From V1-33 sp964523105 (GTDB lineage Bacteria; Verrucomicrobiota; Verrucomicrobiia; Verrucomicrobiales; V1-33): DNA of 64,000 bases. Every line of letters starts with the position of its first letter. Position 1 is the stretch's first letter. Both the position numbers and the translations under genes were made by a program. The stretch is taken from contig CAZFZN010000011.1 of assembly GCA_964523105.1 (NCBI GenBank), positions 119,520-183,519 of the forward strand, in the 5' to 3' direction. Shown here one piece after another: positions 45,669-54,099 of this stretch. The notes under the pieces were generated by a model that saw nothing but the letters and a program-made list of their open reading frames with translations, searched no databases and was not told where the DNA came from.

Positions 45669-48600
45669 TTACTTCCCACTCGTCCACTTCACGGCATTCA
45701 GCAGGAGCGTCTTGTATTGCTCCAACTCATGCGCGCGGCCGTCGTGGCCGAGGGTGAGACCAGCGATCTTTGTCTTCGGATGCTTCACCACGAAGACCTG
45801 CGGGTAATCGCCGGGCCGCTGCGTGCTGGTGGCGCTGGCCAGAACTTCGATGGGCGTGCCGGCGGGGTCGGGTTTGTAGTAGTAAAGTTCGTCGGTGATT
45901 TTGAAGTTCGCGGCTACGCCTTTGACGAGCGGGTGCTCCGGCTGGCTGACTTTCACTTCAAACTCGCCGAGGCGGTCGTGACCACGGCTGCCGCCCCCGG
46001 CGATGGTCTTGTTGTAGTCGGGCCAGTCGGCCCAGTTGTACCAAAGGCCGGGATGGAGAAGGACGATGCCCTTTTTCGCTTCGATGAATTTGTTGAGCGC
46101 CTCGCGGAAAGGCACACCTCCGAAGCTGCCGTGATTGGCGCTGAGGACGGCGACATCCGCGTTGGCGAGTTCTTTGGCGGCCACGGCGGCGTCTTCGGTG
46201 TAGTTCACAGAGTAGCCGGCGGCGGTGAGAATCTTCGAGTCGTACTCGTTGAACCACTTCTGGTAGTCATGCGACGCCCCGCCGCCGATGAGCAGGACTT
46301 TGGTGCCGGGTTTCCATTCCATGGAAGTCTTCTTCTCCGGAGCGGGCACAGGAGCGTCGGGCTTGGCGCCTTCCGCCAGCTCCAGCGTGATCGCCGCGAT
46401 GGTCGGCGCGCCGCCAGTGGGGATGCTTTCCAGGGTGATGCGCTCGATCTCCACGGCGCCGAGGTTCAGCGTTTTGCTGAAGGTGCGGATTTGGTGATCG
46501 CGCACGAGGCCGGGCACGAATTTGGAGCCGGGCACGTCGAAGCGGAAGATGTAGTCGGAGAACTCGACGCCGCTTTTGAAGACGAGGTTCTCGCGCTGGC
46601 CCTGCGTGGTGTGGATGGTCACTTTGAGAATATCCGACTCCTCGCGGCCCGGCTGCCAGCCCCAGCCGCTGACGCCGCCGAGGAAGTGAATGCGGTTCGC
46701 TTTGAATCCGCCGGCTTTGACCTCCGTCTTCTGCGGCAGGGTGCTGCAATACGTGCCGCCGGGGCCGCCTTTGAGCACGATGATGTTGTTCGGCGACTTC
46801 TCGGGCGGCACGATGTTGAACGGCACGCCGTTCACCGGGACGGTGCCGGTCTTCACGAAATCCAGACTCTGGTCCTTCAGTTCCTGGCTTTGATACAGCC
46901 CGAGCGAAGTGGTGGTGGTGAAGGACTGGCGCAGATCCAGCGTGCGGAATTTCCCGCCGTCGGTGGCCTGCATGTAGCCGATGATGTCGCGCATGATCTC
47001 CGGGCCGAGCTGGCCGAGCACGTCGGGCATGAGGCTGCGTCCGGTGTTCACGCGACTCTTGATGTCGGCGGTTTTGATTTCCTTTTCGCCGCCCTGGAAC
47101 TTCAGGAAGACGCTGGACGGATTCTCCCGCGCGATGACGCCGGCAAAACTCTGACCGTCCTTCGTTTCGATGTTCCATGCGGTGAACGACGGGTCCACTT
47201 CCGCGTTCGGGTCCACGATGGCGCTGAGCAGTTCGCCCGCACCGTGCGCGCCCATGCCGGTGAGATTGGGGCCGACCTCCGCGCCGGCATTGCCGAATTT
47301 GTGGCACGTCGCGCACTGGACGGTGAACATCATCTTGCCCATCTCGAGGTTCGGCTTTTTCTCCACCTCGGGCAGGAGCTTGGCGATCATCTCCGCCTTC
47401 TCCTTCATGCCGGGCATCAGCGTATCCAGCATCGCGTTGGCGCGCTGACTGACCTCTTTGTCCGGGTGCGAGCGCAGGCGGAAGACATTCGCCGGCCCCA
47501 GCACGGCGACATCCACGGTCTTCGCTTTGATGGCGTCGAGAAAGGCAATGGACCAGTCGGCGCGCTTGACCACGGCGTTGAAAGCCACGGTCTGCGCCTC
47601 GGCGGGAAGTTTGGCAAAACCCGCCGCCAGCGCCGGACCGACAGCAGCGTCCCCGGTCTCGCCGAGCGCATTGATGAGGCGCGTCTTGAGCGCGGGTGAG
47701 GAATCGCCGGCCACCACGCCGAGCACGGCGGGCAGAGCGTCGGCATTGGCGCTGCGCAGCCCGATGAGACTCTGCGCGGCGGCAAAGCGCTCTTCATCCG
47801 TCGCACCCTGAACTTGGAGTTTGGCAAACAGTTCCTGCACGAGTTTCGCCATCGCTCCTTTGAGCGTGCCGGCCTTGTCCCACTGCGCCGCGATGGGCAG
47901 CACGCTGGCGCTGGCGCCGCTGGCCAGCAGCTTGGTCAGCGCGGCGGAAACCTCCGCCGTCATCTCCGGCGCGGATTTCAGCGACTTGCCCAGCGTGTCG
48001 AGAATGCCGCGCTTGAGCGCGTCGGCGGACGCGGGCTTGTCGCTCAGCGCGATGACCAGCTTCGCCGCAGCGGCGCTGTCGTTCTTCTCGCCGATGCTCT
48101 GCGTGAGAATGGAGGCGAGTTGCGCGAGATCGGCGCTGCCGCTGTCGAGAATCGCGGCGATTGCGGCGGCGCTGTTCTGCGCCAGCGCGCCGACGGCGGC
48201 GGACTTTTGGAAGTCGTCGTCGAACTTCGGCCAGGATTTCACGATGACCACTTCACGATTTGCATTCGGGTCCGCAAAGTCGGTAAGGGCAAACAGCCCC
48301 GCGATTCTAGAGCGGGAGTCGTTACTTGAAACAAGTCGAATCAACGCCGCCTCGGCCTGTTGCCAGTAACCCTGCGGCCCAAAAAATTTCTGTTTCAGCT
48401 CTTTGGATTCAACAATTGCACGCACCATGTCCGCCGCATTGGCGGCAACAGACGGATTCGCGTCGCCCAGGGCCGCGACATGGTCGTCACCGCCCAATGC
48501 TCCAGCGCGCGCAGCGCTCCACAGTGCGGTGATCCGCACCTCGGGTGACTTTGATTGAGCAAGCCGAGCAAAGATCGAGACCAGTTTCCCCCCCATGTCG

Positions 48601-50795
48601 GCAGACCGCTCCTCCAGCAAACGGCTCGCATTCATCCTTACATGCCGGTTCGGGTGCTCGAGCGCCTTTACCAGCGACTCGCCATTCATCTTGCTCAAAT
48701 CCGGCACCTCCAGCTTCTTCGCCTGCTTGTGATCCAGCCTCCAGATGCGGCCGAAGTAGTGGTCGCGGTCGGGGCGGACGGCGGCGTTGACGTTGTTGTG
48801 GTCGGGGCCGCGGGTGTCGTTGTGGATGACGGCCTGATTGTAGAAGTCGCCGATATAGACCGCGCCGTCGGGACCGACGCGGACTTCGATGGGCCGCCAC
48901 CACATGTCTTTGCTGCGGATGAACTCCGTCTCTTCGCGGCCCGGGAGTTTGAAGCCCTCGTAACTGCTGCCCTTCGGCTTGAGGCGCGAGTGGTGAATGA
49001 TGTTGATGGTCGGCTCCGTGGTGAAGTAGTCGCCGTTATATTCCTCCGGCCATGAACCGCCGTCGTAAATCACCGTGCCGGCGGTGGCGGTGAAGCTGCC
49101 GACGAAATCAATCTGGACGTAGGCGAGCTGCTCCCACGGGACGAGCGGCCATGTCTTGGGCGAGGCGATGACGTTGGCGAAGCTGGGCGTGTTGCCCCAC
49201 TTGCCGCGGGCGAGGGCGTATTCCGGCAGCACGACATGATTGAGAATGGTGCCGCTGGTCGGCTGCGTCCACATCACGCGATTGTCGGCGGTGATTTGCA
49301 GGCCCCAGGTGTTGCCGCCTTTGCTGGAATACTGCTCGATCTTCGAGCCGTCGGGCCTGAAGCGCACCACGCCGCTGCCGATGTTGTCCTGCTTCTCGCC
49401 CTTCGCATTCACCACATTGCCCGAGGCGCTGTAGCCGTGCGTGGCATAGATCCATCCGTCCCAGCCCCAGCGCGGATTGTTGATAACCGCGTGCGTGTCG
49501 CCGGTGCCGAGATTGCTGTAGAGCTTCTCCACCTTGTCCGCCTTGCCGTCCTTGTCGGTGTCGCGCAGCCAGAGAATGTCCGGGGCCTGGGTGACGATGA
49601 CGCCGTCCTTGTGAAACACGAGGCCGGTCACGAGGTCGAGACCTTCATAGAAGACCTCCTTTTTATCCATCACGCCATCGCCGTCGGAATCAATGAGCCG
49701 GCTGATCTTGTCGTGCGCTTTGCGTTCCTGGACGCCGGGTGTCGGATCGATGCCGCCGTGGTCTTTCCATTCTTTGCCGCGATAATCCGGGCGCATCCCG
49801 CGGCGGCCGTTGGGATATTCCGGCGTCTCGGCCACCCACAGGCTGCCGTCCGGCGCCCAGTCGAAGTTCATCGGCTTGTTGATGAGCGGCTCCGCGGCCA
49901 CCAGCGTGAGATTGAAATCCGGGTGGATTTCCAGATTCTTGAGCGTGTCCGCCGGCTTCTGCGGCCCTCCCTCAGGATACGTCAGACTGGAAAGCTCCTC
50001 CGGCTTGCAGAATTCGTCCAGATTCTCGCGCTTCCCCGCCCACGCGAGACTGCGCATGACGATAGCGCGGTAGTGCGGCAGCGCGAACGTCTTATACAGG
50101 TGCCCCGGCAGGCTGACGACGGAACGATACGGCGCGGTGCCGCCCTCGATGGTCCGCTCGTAAGTCCACATCTGCGGCTGAATGTCGTAAATGTGCGCCT
50201 TGTTCCCCTCGGCGGGCCGGCGGCCCTGACGCACGTTCGGCGTGTAGCTCGTGGCCAGCACGCGCACCTCGGGCAGCAGGTCCATGTCGTAGTAGATTTC
50301 GTCGTCGAGGTGGAAATTGCTCGCGCCCTTCGTGATCGGATGCCCGCCGCCGATGTATTGATTCTCCGTGTAGTAGAGATCCATCGGGCCTTCCTTCCAC
50401 TTCGTCTTCCCAGCCCGCCAGCAGCCCCCGGTGATGCTCTTCCAGTGGTCCTCCTGCAAACTCACCGCCGCTGTGTGCAGCACGACGAGACCGCCGCCGC
50501 GCTTGAGAAAACTTTCCAGCGCCATCCAGCGCCCCGGCGGCCATGTGCCGCCCTCCTGGGCATACATGAGGATGACGTCCGTCGCCGCGAGCTGTTCGTC
50601 GGTCGGCAACTCCGTGCCGCCCGTGGCCGTGATGCCGCGCTCGCTGAGCAGCGCCGGCCATTCTTTGGCAAAGCGGTGATGCGCATGGACTTCCTCGCCG
50701 CGATTGGCCGTGCCGCCGCGGACAAAAACGCGCAGCGGCGCGGCGGACGCCGACAGCGTAAGGACGAGCAGGAGACTGGAGAGGATGTATTTCAT
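45669..50795 (-). CDS. Secreted ThuA / PVC-type dehydrogenase / HEAT / cytochrome c / ThuA fusion
   Basis: The protein is 1708 residues with a signal peptide (MKYILSSLLLVLTLSASA). An N-terminal ThuA-like domain (about residues 20-250, with VILMYAQEGGTWPP and GGGLVVLHTAA) is followed by a PVC-type membrane-bound dehydrogenase propeller (about 270-700; FDWAPDGSLWVAETPEYPNG, SRLIDSDGDGVMDKKEVF). A run of HEAT-like helices extends to about 1120. A PVC heme-binding domain has CATCH with C1161, C1164 and H1165. A beta-rich, carbohydrate-binding-like region follows, and a second ThuA domain ends the chain (about 1480-1708). These modules are usually on separate polypeptides. The likely job is oxidation or hydrolysis of sugars outside the cell; the substrate is unknown. 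Confidence 0.88.
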   Translation of the reverse strand: MKYILSSLLLVLTLSASAAPLRVFVRGGTANRGEEVHAHHRFAKEWPALLSERGITATGGTELPTDEQLAATDVILMYAQEGGTWPPGRWMALESFLKRGGGLVVLHTAAVSLQEDHWKSITGGCWRAGKTKWKEGPMDLYYTENQYIGGGHPITKGASNFHLDDEIYYDMDLLPEVRVLATSYTPNVRQGRRPAEGNKAHIYDIQPQMWTYERTIEGGTAPYRSVVSLPGHLYKTFALPHYRAIVMRSLAWAGKRENLDEFCKPEELSSLTYPEGGPQKPADTLKNLEIHPDFNLTLVAAEPLINKPMNFDWAPDGSLWVAETPEYPNGRRGMRPDYRGKEWKDHGGIDPTPGVQERKAHDKISRLIDSDGDGVMDKKEVFYEGLDLVTGLVFHKDGVIVTQAPDILWLRDTDKDGKADKVEKLYSNLGTGDTHAVINNPRWGWDGWIYATHGYSASGNVVNAKGEKQDNIGSGVVRFRPDGSKIEQYSSKGGNTWGLQITADNRVMWTQPTSGTILNHVVLPEYALARGKWGNTPSFANVIASPKTWPLVPWEQLAYVQIDFVGSFTATAGTVIYDGGSWPEEYNGDYFTTEPTINIIHHSRLKPKGSSYEGFKLPGREETEFIRSKDMWWRPIEVRVGPDGAVYIGDFYNQAVIHNDTRGPDHNNVNAAVRPDRDHYFGRIWRLDHKQAKKLEVPDLSKMNGESLVKALEHPNRHVRMNASRLLEERSADMGGKLVSIFARLAQSKSPEVRITALWSAARAGALGGDDHVAALGDANPSVAANAADMVRAIVESKELKQKFFGPQGYWQQAEAALIRLVSSNDSRSRIAGLFALTDFADPNANREVVIVKSWPKFDDDFQKSAAVGALAQNSAAAIAAILDSGSADLAQLASILTQSIGEKNDSAAAAKLVIALSDKPASADALKRGILDTLGKSLKSAPEMTAEVSAALTKLLASGASASVLPIAAQWDKAGTLKGAMAKLVQELFAKLQVQGATDEERFAAAQSLIGLRSANADALPAVLGVVAGDSSPALKTRLINALGETGDAAVGPALAAGFAKLPAEAQTVAFNAVVKRADWSIAFLDAIKAKTVDVAVLGPANVFRLRSHPDKEVSQRANAMLDTLMPGMKEKAEMIAKLLPEVEKKPNLEMGKMMFTVQCATCHKFGNAGAEVGPNLTGMGAHGAGELLSAIVDPNAEVDPSFTAWNIETKDGQSFAGVIARENPSSVFLKFQGGEKEIKTADIKSRVNTGRSLMPDVLGQLGPEIMRDIIGYMQATDGGKFRTLDLRQSFTTTTSLGLYQSQELKDQSLDFVKTGTVPVNGVPFNIVPPEKSPNNIIVLKGGPGGTYCSTLPQKTEVKAGGFKANRIHFLGGVSGWGWQPGREESDILKVTIHTTQGQRENLVFKSGVEFSDYIFRFDVPGSKFVPGLVRDHQIRTFSKTLNLGAVEIERITLESIPTGGAPTIAAITLELAEGAKPDAPVPAPEKKTSMEWKPGTKVLLIGGGASHDYQKWFNEYDSKILTAAGYSVNYTEDAAVAAKELANADVAVLSANHGSFGGVPFREALNKFIEAKKGIVLLHPGLWYNWADWPDYNKTIAGGGSRGHDRLGEFEVKVSQPEHPLVKGVAANFKITDELYYYKPDPAGTPIEVLASATSTQRPGDYPQVFVVKHPKTKIAGLTLGHDGRAHELEQYKTLLLNAVKWTSGK

Positions 50796-50826
50796 GGGAG
50801 CAGGAACTTGATCAGCACGGGTGGAG

Positions 50827-50912
50827 GGGAAAGCCACAGTTGGACACGGATGAAATCAGAGGCAGCGGCAGGCGATGTTATCTGTGATCATTTGTGTTCA
50901 TCTGTGGCTTTA
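50827..50912. repeat. Inverted pair of the dispersed CCACAGATG element, copy C
   Basis: Left arm about 50827-50860 carries AAGCCACAGTTGGACACGGA. Right arm about 50880-50912 carries GTGTTCATCTGTGGCTT in inverse orientation. The arms pair over about 30 bases with mismatches around a 20-base loop. It lies in the 357-bp region between the ThuA fusion and the SGNH hydrolase, which holds no gene. Confidence 0.8.
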
Positions 50913-51152
50913 TCAGCAAATTGGGGCCGGCATCGCTGCCATAGCGTTCACACGGCGGGCCTGCCATTACGCAGCAACGGGCGGCGTGCTTCAAGTTTTG
51001 AATTATGAAATGACGGCGGCCCGGTTGCGGGATTTGCCCGGAGTGCCGTCGCGGGAATCGCAGAAACCTTGTCACGGATCTCCGCTCATCGTGTAATGAT
51101 AATTACCACCCGCGACACGGGCAGTCCCAAACTCATCCCATCCCAGACCATC

Positions 51153-52133
51153 ATGAGTACGAAGAAAAAAACCACTGCCGGCAAGTCCCGGCGCTCCTCC
51201 ACCGCGGCCAAACCGGCGAAACGGGCTGCGAAAGCCGTGAAATTCAAGCAGCCGACCGTCGCCGAGCGCCTGCGCTGGGCGAAGTGGGAAATCACCCACC
51301 TGATGGCCGCCCCGGAGAAAGTGCAGCGCGCCACGCGGGGCCTTTTCAAAAAGAAAACCGGCGCGGTGCTCGTGGCCGAGGGCGATTCATGGTTCGATTA
51401 TCCGCCGGGATTCGACATTCTCGACCACTTGGAGGAATTCGGCTATCGCGTGAAGTCGGTCGCCAGCGCCGGCGCGACCGTGGAGCAGATGGTTTACGGT
51501 CCCGACAACGACCAGAAAATTGCCGACGCATTCAAACGCGATCCCTCGCAGCTCGCCGAGACGCTGCGCTACATCCGCGAAGAGCAGCCCGCCGCCGTGC
51601 TCTTCTCCGGCGGCGGCAACGACATCGCCGGCGACGAACTCCTGCCGCTGCTCAATCACAAAAACGCCGGCGGCGATCCGCTGCGCATGGAAATGGTGAA
51701 CGGGCTCTTCAACGTGACGCTCAAGCAGGGCTACCGTACGTTTCTCAGCATGGTGAAGGAGGAGGCCAAAGTCCAGAAACGCACCATTCCCGTGATCGGG
51801 CACGGCTACGACTACGCCATCCCCGACGGCCGCGGCGTCATCAATGTGCTCGGCTTTCACTTCCTCGGACCGTGGCTCGCACCGTCATTGAACAAAAAGG
51901 GCTACAACGAAGCCGAGGGATGGCCCATCATTTGCCGGCTCATCGATGCCCAGAACAACATGGTGCAGTCGCTCCAGGCGGAATTCCCCTTCTTCCACGC
52001 CGTGGAACTGCGCGGCACCCTGACCAAACGCTCCGAGTGGGCCAACGAACTCCACCCGACGAACGCCGGCTTCAAAAAAGTGGCCCACAAGTTCTGGACG
52101 AAACTCGACTCGCTCGGGGTCAAAGCCCGCTGA
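51153..52133 (+). CDS. SGNH/GDSL-family hydrolase with basic N-terminal tail
   Basis: This 326-residue protein has the SGNH blocks. AEGDSWFDYP gives nucleophile S79, SVASAGATVEQM gives the block II glycine, FSGGGNDIAGDE gives N156, and NELHPTNAGF gives H301. The usual aspartate three residues before that histidine is Asn here (N298), which is a tolerated change in some members. The first 32 residues are lysine/alanine-rich and no signal peptide is seen, so it may act inside the cell or bind a polyanion. It probably hydrolyses an ester such as a lipid or acetyl group. The ATG at 51153 is preferred over upstream alternatives in the repeat-bearing gap. Confidence 0.85.
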   Translation: MSTKKKTTAGKSRRSSTAAKPAKRAAKAVKFKQPTVAERLRWAKWEITHLMAAPEKVQRATRGLFKKKTGAVLVAEGDSWFDYPPGFDILDHLEEFGYRVKSVASAGATVEQMVYGPDNDQKIADAFKRDPSQLAETLRYIREEQPAAVLFSGGGNDIAGDELLPLLNHKNAGGDPLRMEMVNGLFNVTLKQGYRTFLSMVKEEAKVQKRTIPVIGHGYDYAIPDGRGVINVLGFHFLGPWLAPSLNKKGYNEAEGWPIICRLIDAQNNMVQSLQAEFPFFHAVELRGTLTKRSEWANELHPTNAGFKKVAHKFWTKLDSLGVKAR

Positions 52134-52139
52134 GCCGCC

Positions 52140-52706
52140 TCACTTCACCGTCAGCGTGCCATCGAGCAGTTCGCGCAGCGGCGGGGCCTTGCCGGCGAGA
52201 TCCTGCATTTCGCTGGCGTAGATCGCGTCTTCGTTTTTTGGATCGAGGTCCGCGGCGAGACGGATGAGCACGCGGCCGAGCACCTCGCGGGCGGATCCCG
52301 GCTCACCCTCCTGACGCTGCGCGGCCCTCAGCATGAATCCCGAAAAAACGCGCAGATTCTCCCCCGCTGCGGGCAGCCGGGGTGCCCTGCCCTCCGACCA
52401 CGCATCGGCGCAGTGCACCGCCGCGGCATTCAGCGGTGCGAGGTGCAGCGACACCGTGAGCAGCAGCCGTCCCTCGCGCATCGCCGCGCGGTCTCCGCGC
52501 AGAATGCCTGGCGTAAAACGCTCCGCGGCATGTTTCGCGAGGAACGAAGCGATCCGCTCGCACTCCGGCGCCAGCAGCGCCGTCTTCTCGTGCGTGAACA
52601 GCGCCGCCGGGACTTTGGGTTTGGCAAAAGCAGGCTTTCCCGGCGCGAGGTCGGGCGACAGTCCCTCCTGGGCAGTGCTCCACGACAGCATGAACCATGA
52701 CGCCAC
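52140..52706 (-). CDS. Small secreted alanine/leucine-rich protein of unknown function
   Basis: I recognise no family. After a hydrophobic N-terminus (ASWFMLSWSTAQ) come about 165 residues, mostly helical, rich in A, L, R and E (ASFLAKHAAERFTP, LLLTVSLHLAPLNAAAVH, ARLPAAG-type stretches). The start is uncertain. The ATG at 52691 leaves a very short signal peptide; the GTG at 52706 or TTG at 52709 gives a better one. The frame can be followed to 52841, but that part is the CCACAGATG repeat and looks accidental. It overlaps nothing and converges with the SGNH gene 6 bp away. Confidence 0.5.
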   Translation of the reverse strand: MASWFMLSWSTAQEGLSPDLAPGKPAFAKPKVPAALFTHEKTALLAPECERIASFLAKHAAERFTPGILRGDRAAMREGRLLLTVSLHLAPLNAAAVHCADAWSEGRAPRLPAAGENLRVFSGFMLRAAQRQEGEPGSAREVLGRVLIRLAADLDPKNEDAIYASEMQDLAGKAPPLRELLDGTLTVK

Positions 52707-52725
52707 CAACAGCAGGCAGATGGAG

Positions 52726-52852
52726 GAGAAGCCACAGATGGACGCAGATGGACGCGGATTTTCCGAGGCAAAACAGAGCACGCCATTCAGACACTGCCGC
52801 CGCTTTCCAGCCTTCCCGCATCCGTGTTCATCTGGGTCCATCGGCGGCTCGC
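52726..52852. repeat. Inverted pair of the dispersed CCACAGATG element, copy D
   Basis: Left arm about 52726-52770 carries AGCCACAGATGGACGCAGAT and GGACGCGGATT. Right arm about 52819-52852 carries GTGTTCATCTGGGTCCATCG in inverse orientation. Together they fill most of the gap between the MBL-fold gene and the small secreted gene, and they extend the reading frame of the latter upstream by chance. Confidence 0.78.
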
Positions 52853-52865
52853 TTCGTTCCGGAAT

Positions 52866-53819
52866 TCAAAACTTCTCCGGTTTGCCTTCTGTCAGGACAG
52901 TGACCGACTTCTCCAGCTTCTGTTCCGCGCTGGCAGCGCGCAGCCGGCGCAGCGGCTCGTCCATCGGCTCGCCGCCGAGCGGAAAAGTGCCGTAGTGCAT
53001 GGGCACCATGTGTTTCGCGCGGAGGTCGCCGAACGCCGTGAGCGCCTCCTCGGGATTCAAATGCACGTCGCGCCCGCTCATGGCTTCGTAGGCCCCGATG
53101 GGCATCATGGCGAGATCGATGTCCGCCTCGCCGCCGATGCGCGTGAAGCCTTCAAAGTAGGCGCTGTCACCGCAATGATAGACGGTGCGTCCGCTTTCAT
53201 TGCGAATGAGATAACCGCCGAAGCCGCGGTTCACATCATGCACCATGCGCGCGCCCCAGTGCTTCGAAGGCGTGAACGTGATCTCCAGCGGCCCGATCTG
53301 CACCTTTTGCCAGAGGTCGAGTTCGATGACCTCGCCAAACCCGCGTCCGCGCACCAGCTTGCCCACACCGCGCGGCACCACGATCGGCTGGCCCGAACCG
53401 ATGCGGCTCAGCGCACGCAAATGCAGGTGATCGAAATGCGCGTGCGTGATGAGCACGGCGTGGATCGGCGGCAGGTCTTCGATTTCCAGCCCTGGATTGC
53501 GCACGCGCTTGAGAATGCCCAGCCAGCGCGACCACACGGGATCGACGAGAATGTTGAGCCCTTCGGTCTGAATGAGGAACGACGCGTGGCCGATCCACGT
53601 CACCTGAAACTCGCCCGTATCGTGGGTGAGCAAATCCGGGCGCAGCGGCGTGTTGGTGCGCAGCGAAAACATCTGCGGCAGCATGATGTGCCGCACAAAA
53701 TTGAAATTCCGCCGGCTCCAGCCCTTCACGGGCAGCAAGCCGACTTTCTGACCGCGCGGGGCCGCCGCAGACTTGTCGTCCTGCGTGGGGGGCTGGTCGT
53801 TGCTGGATTTTTCGGCCAC
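52866..53819 (-). CDS. MBL-fold metallohydrolase, NAPE-PLD/UlaG-like
   Basis: This 317-residue protein has the metallo-beta-lactamase fold. The zinc motif is ITHAHFDHLHL; a further histidine in TPSKHW and an aspartate in HCGDSAYFEGF follow the usual order. WIGHASFLIQTEGLNILVDP before the motif is characteristic of the N-acyl-phosphatidylethanolamine phospholipase D and UlaG group. The C-terminal PMHYGTFPLGGEPMDEP is the NAPE-PLD-like ending. It may hydrolyse a phosphodiester or lactone. The start is a GTG at 53819; no ATG fits the alignment. The N-terminal 25 residues are polar with no signal peptide. Confidence 0.85.
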   Translation of the reverse strand: MAEKSSNDQPPTQDDKSAAAPRGQKVGLLPVKGWSRRNFNFVRHIMLPQMFSLRTNTPLRPDLLTHDTGEFQVTWIGHASFLIQTEGLNILVDPVWSRWLGILKRVRNPGLEIEDLPPIHAVLITHAHFDHLHLRALSRIGSGQPIVVPRGVGKLVRGRGFGEVIELDLWQKVQIGPLEITFTPSKHWGARMVHDVNRGFGGYLIRNESGRTVYHCGDSAYFEGFTRIGGEADIDLAMMPIGAYEAMSGRDVHLNPEEALTAFGDLRAKHMVPMHYGTFPLGGEPMDEPLRRLRAASAEQKLEKSVTVLTEGKPEKF

Positions 53820-53883
53820 GATTTTTTTGGGGAACGCCCGCTATGTTGAGCGGGCGAGGCGCTTTGTGCAACGGAAGCGTTGC

Positions 53884-54063
53884 CCGTTGGTGTGCAGGCT
53901 TTAGCCCATCCCGCTGGTGTGCAGGCTTCAGCCGGATCCGCTGGTGTAGAGGCTTCAGCCGAACGGGCGAAGGCGGTTCGGAGCCACCAGAGTGCCGATG
54001 CTCCGGGCTCCGGGCTCCGCACCACCGGCTAAAGCCTGTACACCAACGGCTCCGCACCACCGG
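53884..54063. repeat. 27-bp tandem repeat (three units) with one inverted copy
   Basis: Three units start at 53884, 53911 and 53938, each CCG[T/C]TGGTGT followed by [GC/AG]AGGCTT[T/C]AGCC. An inverted unit (GGCTAAAGCCTGTACACCAA, 54028-54047) lies inside two direct copies of GGCTCCGCACCACCGG at 54013-54028 and 54048-54063. The array fills the gap between the MBL-fold gene and the esterase-sialidase gene. There are no spacers, so it is not a CRISPR. Confidence 0.85.
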
Positions 54064-54099
54064 ACCTTGCCTCACCCCCAAACCGCCTACTGTCACAGT

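Noticed and set aside
45717..47699. 660-codon open frame on the plus strand
   Set aside because: It is antisense to the ThuA-fusion gene and rich in G, A, V, D and R with no domain or signal.
52707..52841. Upstream extension of the small secreted gene to an ATG-like start at 52841
   Set aside because: This stretch is the left and right arms of the CCACAGATG repeat, so the open frame is accidental.
53884..54063. CRISPR array
   Set aside because: The 27-bp units are directly adjacent without spacers and no cas genes are present.
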